64,000 nucleotides of DNA from Aureimonas sp. ME7 (GTDB taxonomy: Bacteria > Pseudomonadota > Alphaproteobacteria > Rhizobiales > Rhizobiaceae): assembly GCF_903970965.1 (NCBI RefSeq), contig NZ_CAJCKW010000002.1, positions 434,001 through 498,000 on the forward strand, given 5' to 3'. The notes beneath the pieces are model-generated. The model saw only the letters and a program-made list of their open reading frames with translations. It made no database searches and was not told the origin of the DNA. Both the position numbers and the translations under genes were made by a program. Of the stretch, positions 45,528-54,128 are shown in pieces. How positions within the stretch are numbered: the first letter of the stretch is position 1; each line of letters starts with the position of its first letter.

Positions 45528-45944
45528 TCAGCCTCTCATGAGGTCGATGGTGAGGTTGATGATCTCGCGCGCCTGCTTGACCACCTGCAGGTTCGCTTCA
45601 TAGGAGCGGTTGGCCTCGCGCATGTCAGCCATTTCGACCAGCATGTTGACGTTGGGCATCTTCACGTAGCCCGACGCGTCGGCGGCCGGATTGCCGGGAT
45701 CGTATTCCGTCTTGAACTCGGCCCGGTCGGTGCCGACGTTCTTGATGCGCACCAGCTCGGCGCCCGCCACCTGGTCGAGCTCGCTGGTGAAGGACACCGT
45801 CTTGCGCCGATACGGGTCGCTGCCGGGCGTTTCGCCGGTGGAGCGCGAGTTGGCGACGTTTTCCGACACGATGCGCAGGCGCTCGGACTGGGCTTCGAGG
45901 CCGCTGGAAGCGATCTTGAGGGCGGCGGAGATCGAATCGACCAT
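45528..45944 (-). CDS. flgC: Proximal rod protein FlgC
   Basis: A 138-residue proximal rod subunit of standard length. N-terminal [18 protein letters not shown] and [20 protein letters not shown], and the C-terminal [19 protein letters not shown] are typical; the [15 protein letters not shown] stretch is diagnostic. It is 6 bases from flgB. Confidence 0.95.
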   Translation of the reverse strand: MVDSISAALKIASSGLEAQSERLRIVSENVANSRSTGETPGSDPYRRKTVSFTSELDQVAGAELVRIKNVGTDRAEFKTEYDPGNPAADASGYVKMPNVNMLVEMADMREANRSYEANLQVVKQAREIINLTIDLMRG

Positions 45945-45950
45945 GATGCG

Positions 45951-46331
45951 TCAGCCCTTCAGCGTCGACATGTACATGCGGTGGAAGGACTTCACGATCG
46001 AGGTGTCGAGCGCGTACTCGCGCGAGATCTCGCCGGCCTTCAGCATTTCCTGCTCGAGGCTCACCGAGTTGCCGGAATGGGTGACGTCCCAGGGCTTCTG
46101 GCTCTGCTCGTCTATGCCGAAGTCGCGTCCCGCCGAGGCCACGAGATGGCTCGGGTTGGAGCCCGACATCTGAAGCGCGGTCGCCTGCATCGTGTCGTCG
46201 AAGGCGGTCACGTCCTTAGCGCGGTAGGCGGGCGTATTGGCGTTGGCGACGTTCTCCGCCACCACGGCCTGGCGGGCGCTCAGCCACTCGGCGCGACGGG
46301 AACTCAGCCCGAAAAGAAAGAACTCGCTCAA
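45951..46331 (-). CDS. flgB: Proximal rod protein FlgB
   Basis: A 126-residue proximal rod subunit and first gene of the flgB-to-fliP run. Marks: RQAVVAENVANANTPAYRAKD, whose ENVANANTPAYRA core is diagnostic, and MYMSTLKG at the end. No ATG fits; the frame opens with TTG (encoding MSEFFLFGLSS) and AGGA 8 bases upstream, so a weak start may limit expression. The 150 bases upstream are AT-rich and hold CtrA-like sites. Confidence 0.92.
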   Translation of the reverse strand: MSEFFLFGLSSRRAEWLSARQAVVAENVANANTPAYRAKDVTAFDDTMQATALQMSGSNPSHLVASAGRDFGIDEQSQKPWDVTHSGNSVSLEQEMLKAGEISREYALDTSIVKSFHRMYMSTLKG

Positions 46332-46420
46332 CTGCCGAAGTCCTCGAACAGATCCTTGATAGATCCACTCTTAGGAAGATGCACTTGTCCGAAGCTGACT
46401 GTTTTACAGAAAAATTAGGA

Positions 46421-46456
46421 TTAACCGATTGCTAACAAAGGTTAATATCAATTAAC
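46421..46456. promoter_or_regulatory. CtrA-like sites in the flgB promoter region
   Basis: TTAA-N7-CTAAC at 46421-46436 differs from the CtrA consensus at one base. It is followed by a GTTAAT-N4-ATTAAC palindrome at 46441-46456. Both lie in an AT-rich stretch 90-125 bases upstream of flgB, just before the terminator of the neighbouring gene. Confidence 0.45.
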
Positions 46457-46480
46457 GACTTTGCGGCGGACAAATAAAAA

Positions 46481-46499
46481 CCCCGCCGGTCCGGCGGGG
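46481..46499 (-). terminator. Rho-independent terminator after the 46531 gene
   Basis: GC stem (CCCCGCC with GGCGGGG, 5-base loop) followed on the minus strand by TTTTTATTTG. It ends the upstream transcript before the flgB promoter. Confidence 0.85.
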
Positions 46500-46530
46500 C
46501 TCAAGGGTTGGAACCGCAGGGATGTCGCGA

Positions 46531-46974
46531 TCAGCCGGCCGTCCGCAGCCGAGCGCCCGAAATCGCCGCCTCCAGCCTCGCGGTGTTGCTTGCAGGGTCG
46601 GCGTCGGGCTCGGCAAAGGCGATGTAGTTGATCTGCACGCCGGCCTGCGTCGCCGACAGGACGAGGCGGAAATGCACCGTCACGTCCGGCGCATGGAATT
46701 CCATATCGAGATCGATCGTCGGCGCGCTGCCCCAGGTCAGATGCACGTCGCCGCCGCCCGCAAAACGCAGCGCGCCGGGCGCGAGGTAGAGCTGGGCAGA
46801 GGATTCCACGATGTCGGCGATGTTGCCGAGGTGGTCCATGCGCAGAAACGCCACATAGTCCACCACGTCCACAAGCCGCAGTTCGGCGACCACTTCCTTG
46901 ATCCCGTTGGCCAGAGCCTTCTCGCGGTCAGCGGCATGCTTGTTGCGAACGTTGAGCATCACGTGGGAACCCAT
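46531..46974 (-). CDS. Uncharacterised protein in the flagellar cluster
   Basis: A 147-residue soluble protein that I do not recognise. No signal peptide or membrane span is seen. The N-terminal half is helical (DREKALANGIKEVVAELRLVD, of which only part is shown here as a pattern) and the C-terminal half is rich in beta strands (IDLDMEFHAPDVTVHFRLVL). Its composition and codon use match its neighbours. It sits 72 bases downstream of flhB on the same strand and is closed by its own terminator just before the flgB promoter. A flagellar role is suggested only by position. An ATG five codons further in (MLNVRNKH) is an alternative start. Confidence 0.7.
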   Translation of the reverse strand: MGSHVMLNVRNKHAADREKALANGIKEVVAELRLVDVVDYVAFLRMDHLGNIADIVESSAQLYLAPGALRFAGGGDVHLTWGSAPTIDLDMEFHAPDVTVHFRLVLSATQAGVQINYIAFAEPDADPASNTARLEAAISGARLRTAG

Positions 46975-47046
46975 GGAAGACCTTTACGCGGGATGGACAG
47001 AGGGCGCCTTCCGAAGAGGAAGGCATTCGTCGACAAGCCGGCCGGT

Positions 47047-48135
47047 TCAGGCCGCCCCGATCTCCAGTCGCGCGCCTGGGCGAGACTGGAGGAAGTAGAT
47101 GAGTTCCGCGACGGCCTTGAAGAACTGCGGCGGGATCATCTGGTCGATCTCGACATGATCATACATCGACCTTGCCAAGAGCTTGTCTTCGATGACGGGA
47201 ACGTCGTTGGCTTCCGCGATCTCGCGAATCTTGAGCGCCATGACGTCGACGCCCTTGGCGACGACGACGGGCGCGCCGCCCTCCTCGCGCACGTAGCGAA
47301 GCGCGATGGCGTAGTGCGTCGGGTTGGCGATCACCACGGTCGCGCCGGGCACGGCCGCCATCATGCGCCGCTTGGTGCGCTCGCGGGCGATCTGGCGCTG
47401 GCGCGCCTTCACCATCGGGTCGCCCTCGCTCTGCTTCATCTCGTCCTTGATCTCCTGCTTCGACATGCGCAGGTCGCGCCGCCAGAAGATGCGGGAGAAC
47501 AGAAGGTCGGCCGCCACGAGAACGATGGTGGCCACCGACACGGTCGCGAGGAGCCGCATCGACAGGCCGAGGATCGTTTCGGGCAGGAGCAGAGGGTCCG
47601 AGAACATCGTCTTCAACAACAAGGGCAGTTCGTCGGACAGGATCCAACCAACGATGATCGTAACGGCGGAGAACTTGAATAAGGCTTTACCGAACTCGGT
47701 GAATCCGCGACGTCCGAACATTCGTCCCCAGCCGCTGGCGGGAGAGATGTTGGAGTATTTCGGGCGGATGCGCTCGAGATTGATCTGGGGTGGGTTCTGC
47801 AGAAGCGAGGCGAGGATGCCCGCGACCAGGAACATGCCGGTGGCCGGCAGAACGAACTTGGCGCTCTGCGCCGCCATCATGTGCAGAAATTGCAGCGCGT
47901 CGAGGCCGTTGCCGATCGACCATTGCGTCGGATTCTCGAAGGTGACCTTGAGATCATTGGTCAGCTGAGCCGCGTTGTTGCGGGCCTGGAAGACGACGAC
48001 GGCGATGGCCGCCAGAAGCGAAGCCAGGATTGGCGCTTCGCGCGAAACCGGCAGGTTGCCCTTTTCGACGGTATCGCGAATTCGCTTTTCCGTCGGCTCC
48101 TCGGTTTGGGACTCCTTGTCCGCACCTTCCGCCAT
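47047..48135 (-). CDS. flhB: Flagellar export switch protein FlhB
   Basis: A 362-residue export-gate protein with four membrane segments and an autocleaving cytoplasmic domain. Marks: EEPTEKRIRDTVEKGNLPVSR at the N-terminus with the EPTEKR core, KMKQ-like SKQEIKDEMKQSEGDP, and the cleavage motif NPTH in VVIANPTHYAIALRY. Cleavage within NPTH switches specificity together with FliK. The gene lies 75 bases after fliG on the same strand. Confidence 0.95.
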   Translation of the reverse strand: MAEGADKESQTEEPTEKRIRDTVEKGNLPVSREAPILASLLAAIAVVVFQARNNAAQLTNDLKVTFENPTQWSIGNGLDALQFLHMMAAQSAKFVLPATGMFLVAGILASLLQNPPQINLERIRPKYSNISPASGWGRMFGRRGFTEFGKALFKFSAVTIIVGWILSDELPLLLKTMFSDPLLLPETILGLSMRLLATVSVATIVLVAADLLFSRIFWRRDLRMSKQEIKDEMKQSEGDPMVKARQRQIARERTKRRMMAAVPGATVVIANPTHYAIALRYVREEGGAPVVVAKGVDVMALKIREIAEANDVPVIEDKLLARSMYDHVEIDQMIPPQFFKAVAELIYFLQSRPGARLEIGAA

Positions 48136-48210
48136 CGCACATCAGCCCTTTCGCGAAACGGAAAAGGCGTCCGGCTCGAATCCGAGTCGGGCGCCGGTGG
48201 TTCAGAGGGA

Positions 48211-49239
48211 TCAGGCGTCCGCCTTCTGCGTCAGGTCGATGCGCCCTTCCGCCGACAGCCGCAGCGCGGCCGAGGCGATGGAGCGCTTGGCCGTCGTGAC
48301 GACGTCGGCGGCCGGCGCCTCGCCGCGCGAAAGCTCCGCTTCCACCATGCGGCGGGTGCGAGCGCCGAGCGCCGAGAGGACCGCCTCGCGCAGATCGTCG
48401 TTCGCGCCGGTGAGCGACTGCGTCACCGTTTCCGCCGGGATCGCGTCGAACAGGATGAGACGCGCTTTCTTGGGCAGGCTGAGAATGTCCTCGTAGGCGA
48501 AGAGCAGCTTGCGCAGCGCGACCGCTTCGTCCGGCTCGCTCGCCTCGATCGAGGCCAGAACCTCGTCGGACTGCGCCTTCTCCATGCGGTTGACGATGTC
48601 GGCGAGCGTCGCATGGCGCGCCTTGCGCTCGGCCCCGTTGGAGCCGGCGACGAACGCCTCGCGGAACCGGAGCTCGATCATCTTGGCCACCGCCTCGGAT
48701 GGCGGCGCGGCCGACAGCATGCGGCGAACGATGTCGTTGCGCTTCGGGGTCGGCATGCCGGCGACGACCGTCGCCGCGACCTCGGCGCGCAGGCGCTGGA
48801 GCGTGTAGGCCACGACCTGCGGATGCTCGCGCTCGAGAAGCTTGGCGACGGCTTCCGCCCCCATCTGCTCGATTTCCTGCCAGACCGGCACGCCGCTGTC
48901 GGTGCCGAGCAGGTTCTCGCCCTCGAAGACGATGGCCAGCTCATCGGTCGACAACGTGTTGCGCAGGAGCTTGTTGAGTTCACCCTCCAGGCCGGCCATC
49001 GCCGGCCCCGTGCGGAACGCGTCCTGGAACTCGGCGACGATCTCCTCGAGTTCGCTCGTGGTAACCGGCTGCTGCAGCGTCGCGCTCTGGCGCAACGCGC
49101 GGATCTCTTCCGGGCTGAAATGCTTGAGGAGCTTGGCCGCCCCTTCTCCACCCAGGGTGAGAAGCAGGATCGCCGCACGGGACGCGCCAGACTTCGGCGG
49201 CCCTTCAAGCTCCAGCGGTTGATAAGCTCCGAGCATCAT
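48211..49239 (-). CDS. fliG: Flagellar motor switch protein FliG
   Basis: A 342-residue rotor protein that binds FliF and transmits stator torque. Marks: AAILLLTLGGEGAAKLLKHF, EHPQVVAYTLQRL (middle domain), the linker, and the C-terminal torque helix with charged residues in ALRKLLFAYEDILSL and LREAVLSALGARTRRMVEAE, where the R-D-E pattern faces the stator. It follows fliN by 7 bases. Two consecutive ATG codons; the first is used. Confidence 0.94.
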   Translation of the reverse strand: MMLGAYQPLELEGPPKSGASRAAILLLTLGGEGAAKLLKHFSPEEIRALRQSATLQQPVTTSELEEIVAEFQDAFRTGPAMAGLEGELNKLLRNTLSTDELAIVFEGENLLGTDSGVPVWQEIEQMGAEAVAKLLEREHPQVVAYTLQRLRAEVAATVVAGMPTPKRNDIVRRMLSAAPPSEAVAKMIELRFREAFVAGSNGAERKARHATLADIVNRMEKAQSDEVLASIEASEPDEAVALRKLLFAYEDILSLPKKARLILFDAIPAETVTQSLTGANDDLREAVLSALGARTRRMVEAELSRGEAPAADVVTTAKRSIASAALRLSAEGRIDLTQKADA

Positions 49240-49246
49240 CGAAACG

Positions 49247-49666
49247 TCAGCCGTTCTTGGAACGCGGCTGGCGGGCGGTCGGCGAGACGATCTCGGTGAG
49301 CGTGATGCCGAAGCGCGATTCCTCGTTCTCCAGGACCACGACCTCGCCGCGCGCCACGACGCGGCCGTTGACGATGAGGTCCACAGGGTCGGAAATGTTG
49401 GTGTCGAGCTTCACCACCGCGCCGCGGCCGAGCTTCATCAGGTTCGCCACCGGCATCACGGTCGAACCGAGCACGACCTGCATGGTGACGGGAATGTTCA
49501 TGATGACGTCGAGATTGGGCTGCGCCTCGACGACCGGCTCCTCTTCCAGCACCTCGAAGCTCATGTCCTCGACCGTCTCGACGGTCTCGAACGCATCGTC
49601 GTCCATCGCGCCGAACTGGCCGCCGAACGGGGTTTCGGCTTCGAGTTCCAGTGTCTCGTTCTGCAT
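49247..49666 (-). CDS. fliN: Flagellar motor switch protein FliN
   Basis: A 139-residue C-ring component. After an acidic N-terminal tail of about 50 residues the SpoA domain follows: NLDVIMNIPVTMQVVLGST, LMKLGRGAVVKLD, PVDLIVNGRVVARGEVV and FGITLTEIV. It forms the base of the C ring and binds FliH. The gap of 46 bases to the DUF6468 gene is part of one transcript. Confidence 0.94.
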   Translation of the reverse strand: MQNETLELEAETPFGGQFGAMDDDAFETVETVEDMSFEVLEEEPVVEAQPNLDVIMNIPVTMQVVLGSTVMPVANLMKLGRGAVVKLDTNISDPVDLIVNGRVVARGEVVVLENEESRFGITLTEIVSPTARQPRSKNG

Positions 49667-49712
49667 TGGGGTCGTCCTTCGGGAAGCCTTGGATCGCTCT
49701 CGCGATCACGGA

Positions 49713-50072
49713 TCAACGGATAGCGGTCGGAACTGACGCGAAACGGGAGACGGCGTCGTTGTCCGGGGTCACGGGCGTCGGCGCGACGCGAGCGCGCTCG
49801 TAGGCGTCGAGGAGGATATCGAGGCGCTCGGCCAGCTCCTGCGCTTCGGCCGAGCGCTCCTCCAGCGCGCGCAACGTGCGAACGCCCTCGCTTTTGAGAA
49901 GCACCACGGCGTTGGCCGCCCGGTTGATCGAGGCGTCCGCGTCCTCCAGCGCCTTCTTGAAGCCGACCTCCTCCGAGCGCAGGCGCTTCAGCTCCTTGTA
50001 CATGGAGCCGGTGCGAAGGCTGGTGATCAGGAGGGCTCCGATCAGAACGAAATCAATGAGCCAGGATGTCAT
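49713..50072 (-). CDS. DUF6468/PflI-like flagellar protein
   Basis: A 119-residue protein with a single N-terminal membrane span (about residues 3-22, WLIDFVLIGALLITSL) and a helical cytoplasmic or periplasmic body (KALEDADASINRAANAVVLL). It resembles DUF6468, whose Caulobacter member PflI helps place the flagellum at the pole; that link is from memory. GGAGGAG stands 7 bases before the ATG at 50072, which overlaps the fliM end by 20 bases. It lies between fliM and fliN, so the gene belongs to the switch-protein operon. Confidence 0.6.
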   Translation of the reverse strand: MTSWLIDFVLIGALLITSLRTGSMYKELKRLRSEEVGFKKALEDADASINRAANAVVLLKSEGVRTLRALEERSAEAQELAERLDILLDAYERARVAPTPVTPDNDAVSRFASVPTAIR

Positions 50073-50988
50073 CGATGAACTCCTCCGTCGGATCCACGGG
50101 CTCCTCAACCTTGATGACGTAGGCGTCGCGCGAGCGGCCCATATGGCCGCGGAACAAGCGCTGCCCTTCGCATTCCAGAAGGATCAGGCTCTGCATCGTC
50201 GCATCGAGCGCGATCGTCTGGCCGACCTGGAAGGTGGAGATGGCGCCGAGCGTCGTCTGCTGCTCGCCGAGGATGGCGCGAACGTGCATGTCGGTCTTCT
50301 GGAAGCCGGCTTCGAGATCGCGCGCCCAGCTCTCATCCACGATCGAGGGGCCGTCGTCGACCGGGGCCGCGAGCTTGCGCCGATGAGGCGCGAGGACGAC
50401 CTCGGGCAGCGCGACCCTGAGCGCCGCCTCGCAGCCGCCGATGGACACGCGAAAGCGGAACTCGATGAAGGACCGGGCGTCCGGAGCGACCCATTCCTCC
50501 AGCTTCTCGCCGATCTCGTCCGTCGCCAGGCGATCGGGCGACATGGCGAGCGGAAGGAGCTCGGTGAAGGCCGTGTTGCCGGCATCGATGAAGGCGCGCA
50601 GCGCGGCGTCGGCGAAGAAGCGGCCGACTTGGCTCAAGGGTTTGGGCGTTGCTGGCGGGTTGCGCCCGTCGCCGCCGAAGGCGGCTTCCGTCACCGTGTC
50701 GGCGAAGCGCCCATCGGCCATGACGAGCGCCGTTTCGCGCCACTTGGGCGAGCGCACGGTGAGCGCGAGCTGCGTGTCGGAACTCGCGATCGCCCCGGCG
50801 GACAGCTCGAAATGCGAGGACGCGACGAATTCGATGGCCAGCGGGGACGCGTGGGTCGCGGACAGCTTGGCGGCCACCGCCTCGGCCCACTGCATGCCGA
50901 CGAGCTTGAGGCGGGGAAGGCGTTCGGGCTCGATCCGGGCGGCGGAGCGAAGACGCTCGCCGATGTTGCGTTCGGTGATCGTGTCCAT
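50053..50988 (-). CDS. fliM: Flagellar motor switch protein FliM (divergent)
   Basis: A 311-residue C-ring protein. Rhizobial FliM is divergent, and the N-terminal CheY-binding motif (LSQ-EID-L) is not seen clearly. The middle CheC-like domain is weak (LVMADGRFADTVTEAAF); the C-terminal SpoA-like domain is recognisable (QKTDMHVRAILGEQQTTLGA, then FQVGQTIALDA). Position between motA and fliN and length support it. AAGGAGG precedes the ATG. Confidence 0.82.
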   Translation of the reverse strand: MDTITERNIGERLRSAARIEPERLPRLKLVGMQWAEAVAAKLSATHASPLAIEFVASSHFELSAGAIASSDTQLALTVRSPKWRETALVMADGRFADTVTEAAFGGDGRNPPATPKPLSQVGRFFADAALRAFIDAGNTAFTELLPLAMSPDRLATDEIGEKLEEWVAPDARSFIEFRFRVSIGGCEAALRVALPEVVLAPHRRKLAAPVDDGPSIVDESWARDLEAGFQKTDMHVRAILGEQQTTLGAISTFQVGQTIALDATMQSLILLECEGQRLFRGHMGRSRDAYVIKVEEPVDPTEEFIDDILAH

Positions 50989-50998
50989 GATCCCCTCC

Positions 50999-51871
50999 TT
51001 ACGCGGCCGGAGCCGGCGCGGCGCCGCCGATCGTCTCGGCCTCGACCTGGTCGATGGTCGGCCGGTCGTAGGCGGAGATCGCCTTGCGGCCGTATTCGAG
51101 CGCCACCTGCGGCAGGGCGCCGTTCATGTAGGCGATCAGCGTCTGCTTGATGATGACGTACATGCGCATCTTCTTCTCGCGCACGCCCTTCACCTTGGTC
51201 GCGAGCGGAGCGAACACCCCGTAGGAGAAGAAGATGCCGGCAAACGTTCCGACCAGCGCCGCGCCGACGAGATGGCCGAGCACTTCCGGCGACTGGTCGA
51301 GCGCGCCCATGGCGTGGACGATACCCAGAACCGCCGCCACGATGCCGAGCGCGGGAAGGCCGTCGGCGACGTCCTGGATCGCGTGCTTGGGCTTCAGCTG
51401 GTCGCGGGCGACCGTCTGGATCTCTTCCTCCATCAGCGCCTCGATCTCGTGCGGACGCGCGTTGCCGATGATGATGAGGCGGCAGTAGTCGCAGATGAAG
51501 TTGGTCATCGGCTGGTTCTTCAGGATGTTGGGGAACGCGCTGAAGATCGCCGATTCGGAAGGGTTGTCGACATGGGCTTCCACCTCCGAGCGCGACTTGG
51601 AGCGCATCTCGCGCATCAGCGAGTGGAGGAGGCTCAGGAGGTCGAGATAGTCGCGCTGCTTGGGAACGGCGTTCTTGAAGGCCTCCATGATGGCCTTCCC
51701 CGTGTCCTTCACGACCTTCATGTTGTTGGCGATGAGAAAGGTGCCGAGCGCCGCGCCCAGGATGATCAGGAGCTCGTAGGGCTGCCAGAGGACGTAGAGA
51801 TGACCTCCGGACGCGACATAGCCGCCGAGAACGCAGCCGACCGTCACGATAAGGCCGAGAATGATACCCAT
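50999..51871 (-). CDS. motA: Flagellar stator protein MotA
   Basis: A 290-residue stator subunit with four membrane spans that conducts protons with MotB. Seen: [56 protein letters not shown] and [16 protein letters not shown]; the cytoplasmic loop has [13 protein letters not shown]. The start MGIILGLIV has AAGGG 8 bases upstream. A much longer open frame crossing into flgF antisense is rejected. First gene of the motA-fliM-DUF6468-fliN-fliG run, divergent from flgF. Confidence 0.95.
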   Translation of the reverse strand: MGIILGLIVTVGCVLGGYVASGGHLYVLWQPYELLIILGAALGTFLIANNMKVVKDTGKAIMEAFKNAVPKQRDYLDLLSLLHSLMREMRSKSRSEVEAHVDNPSESAIFSAFPNILKNQPMTNFICDYCRLIIIGNARPHEIEALMEEEIQTVARDQLKPKHAIQDVADGLPALGIVAAVLGIVHAMGALDQSPEVLGHLVGAALVGTFAGIFFSYGVFAPLATKVKGVREKKMRMYVIIKQTLIAYMNGALPQVALEYGRKAISAYDRPTIDQVEAETIGGAAPAPAA

Positions 51872-52063
51872 CGGGCTAACCCTTGCACCATAAAGGAATT
51901 GGTAAGGAGGATTAAGGGCGCGGACTTGCGCGAGACTGTGCGTTTTGCGCGTGCGAAGGGTCAGCTTCGATCCATTCGGAACGGGCATTATGCCGGAGTG
52001 TTCACCCGCGCCGACGCGCGAGCGGATGCTCTTTATCGATCGCACCTCCCGGATCCGCTTCCC

Positions 52064-52789
52064 ATGCAGACCTCGCTTCCCGTCGCCCTTTCCGCGCAGC
52101 TCGCCATGGAGAAGCGTCTCGATACGATCGCCAACAATCTCGCGAACTCGCGCACCGCCGGCTTCCGCGCCGAGGAGGTGAAGTTCGAAAGCATCCTGTC
52201 CAACGCCGGCAACCAGCGCGTCGCCTTCGCCTCGGGCGGCGAGCACTACATCTCGACCCGTGCCGGCGCGCTGACGGAAACCGGCAACACGCTGGACATG
52301 GCTGTGGCGGGCGAGGCCTTCTTCGCGATCCAGACGCCGACCGGGACGGTCTATACGCGCGACGGTCGCATGCAGATGAACGATGCGGGCGAGTTGCGCA
52401 CGGTGAACGGCGAGCCGTTCCTCGATGTCGGCGGCGCGCCGATCCAGATCGACCCGAACGGAGGCCCGATCTCCATCGCGCGTGACGGCATGATCACGCA
52501 AGGCGGCGGGCAGCTCGGCGCCGTCGGCCTGTTCCGCATGCCCCCCGGGGCGGACCTCACGCGGGCCGGCACGTCGGGCGTCGTTCCCAATCAGGCGGCC
52601 GTGCCGGTCGTCGAGTTCAACGACGATCATGTCGCGCAAGGGTTCGTGGAAGGCTCCAACGTCAATCCGATCCTGGAAATGACCCGCCTCATCGCCGTCC
52701 AGCGCGCCTTCGAGCAGGCCGCCAGCCTCGTGCAGACCTCCGAAGCCTCGCTCAACGAGGCCGTCACCCAGCTCGGCGCGCCCAAGTGA
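52064..52789 (+). CDS. flgF: Proximal rod protein FlgF
   Basis: A 241-residue rod protein of standard length. Marks: [21 protein letters not shown] with the NNLAN-S-TAGFRAE core, [22 protein letters not shown], and the C-terminal [20 protein letters not shown]. It is divergent from motA across a 192-base gap and overlaps fliI by GTGA. No good Shine-Dalgarno site precedes the ATG. Confidence 0.93.
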   Translation: MQTSLPVALSAQLAMEKRLDTIANNLANSRTAGFRAEEVKFESILSNAGNQRVAFASGGEHYISTRAGALTETGNTLDMAVAGEAFFAIQTPTGTVYTRDGRMQMNDAGELRTVNGEPFLDVGGAPIQIDPNGGPISIARDGMITQGGGQLGAVGLFRMPPGADLTRAGTSGVVPNQAAVPVVEFNDDHVAQGFVEGSNVNPILEMTRLIAVQRAFEQAASLVQTSEASLNEAVTQLGAPK

Positions 52790-54117
52790 GTGAGGTGCGC
52801 CGGAAGGCCGTCGATCTATCGGGCCTCGACGAGCCGCATATCCGCGTCAGCGGCCATGTGGTGGATGTCACACCCCAGTCGTTCCGCGTCGCCGGCCTCA
52901 GCCCCTATGTGCGGCTCGGGGACTGCGTGGTCTGCGAAGGGCCGCAGGGTCCCGAGCTCGGCGAGGTGGTGCGGGTCGAGGAAGCGGCGGCCACCGTCAA
53001 ACCCTTCGCCGTGCGCTTCCACAGCGGCGTGCGCACGCTCGCCTGGCGCCGGGGGCCCGTCACCGTCGCTCCCTCGCCCGCCTGGAAAGGACGGACGGTG
53101 GACGCCTTCGGGCGCCCCTGCGATGATCTCGGCCCCCTTCTCGACGGCGAAACGAACTACGCCACCGACACCCTGCCGGACGCGGCCATGCGCCGCGCGC
53201 GCATCCGCCAGCCGGTGTCGACGCGCGTTCGCGCCATCGACATCTTCACGCCCCTTATTCGTGGCCAGCGCATGGGCATCTTCGCGGGCTCGGGCGTCGG
53301 CAAGTCGACGCTGATGGGCATGCTGGCCCGCTCGCCCGGCTTCGACACGGTCGTCGTCGCGCTGGTCGGCGAGCGCGGGCGCGAGGTGCGCGAGTTCCTC
53401 GAGGAGACCATGGGCGGCGAGCTGTCGCGCGTCGTCACCGTGGTCGCCACGGGCGACGAAAGCGCGATGATGCGCCGTCTTGCGCCCAAGACGGCGATGA
53501 CGGTCGCCGAATACTTTCGCGATCGTGGCGAGCACGTGCTCCTGATCGTCGATTCGGTAACGCGCCTCGCTCATGCCGCGCGCGACGTGGCGCTGGCGGC
53601 CGGCGAGCCGCCGGTGGCGCGGGGCTACCCGCCGAGCGTCTTTTCCGAGCTGCCTCGCCTTCTGGAGCGCGCCGGCCCCGGCGCGGAGGGCGCCGGCACG
53701 ATCACAGGCCTTTTCGCCGTTCTCGTGGACGGCGACGACCACAACGAACCCGTCGCCGATGCCATTCGCGGAACGCTGGATGGGCATATCGTGCTCGACC
53801 GCGCCATCGCCGAGGAAGGCCGCTTTCCCGCGATCGACCTTCTGAAGTCGATCTCGCGCATGGCCGATCTGTCGTGGAAGCCGGAGGAGCGCGAGCTCGT
53901 TTCGCGCCTCAAGGCGATGATCGCGCGCTACGAGGACACGCGCGACCTGCGTCTCCTGGGCGGATACCAGCGAGGTGCCGACCCGACGCTCGACCAGGCA
54001 GTCGATCTCGTGCCCCATGTCTACGGCTGCATGATGCAGCATCCCGGCGACGAGCCGTCCGACGCCCCCTTCGACGAGCTGTCGAAGCGCCTGAAGTCAG
54101 GGATTGCGAGCAGCTAA
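52786..54117 (+). CDS. fliI: Flagellum-specific export ATPase FliI
   Basis: A 443-residue F1-beta-like ATPase that drives export with FliH and FliJ. Marks: Walker [26 protein letters not shown] with the catalytic Glu, Walker [13 protein letters not shown], and the [21 protein letters not shown] region in which EPVADAIRG is typical. The start is GTG in a GTGA overlap with flgF. Its stop is 11 bases from the converging EAL gene. It is separated from fliH and fliJ, which are on the other strand. Confidence 0.95.
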   Translation: MSEVRRKAVDLSGLDEPHIRVSGHVVDVTPQSFRVAGLSPYVRLGDCVVCEGPQGPELGEVVRVEEAAATVKPFAVRFHSGVRTLAWRRGPVTVAPSPAWKGRTVDAFGRPCDDLGPLLDGETNYATDTLPDAAMRRARIRQPVSTRVRAIDIFTPLIRGQRMGIFAGSGVGKSTLMGMLARSPGFDTVVVALVGERGREVREFLEETMGGELSRVVTVVATGDESAMMRRLAPKTAMTVAEYFRDRGEHVLLIVDSVTRLAHAARDVALAAGEPPVARGYPPSVFSELPRLLERAGPGAEGAGTITGLFAVLVDGDDHNEPVADAIRGTLDGHIVLDRAIAEEGRFPAIDLLKSISRMADLSWKPEERELVSRLKAMIARYEDTRDLRLLGGYQRGADPTLDQAVDLVPHVYGCMMQHPGDEPSDAPFDELSKRLKSGIASS

Positions 54118-54128
54118 CGGTTGCGCGA

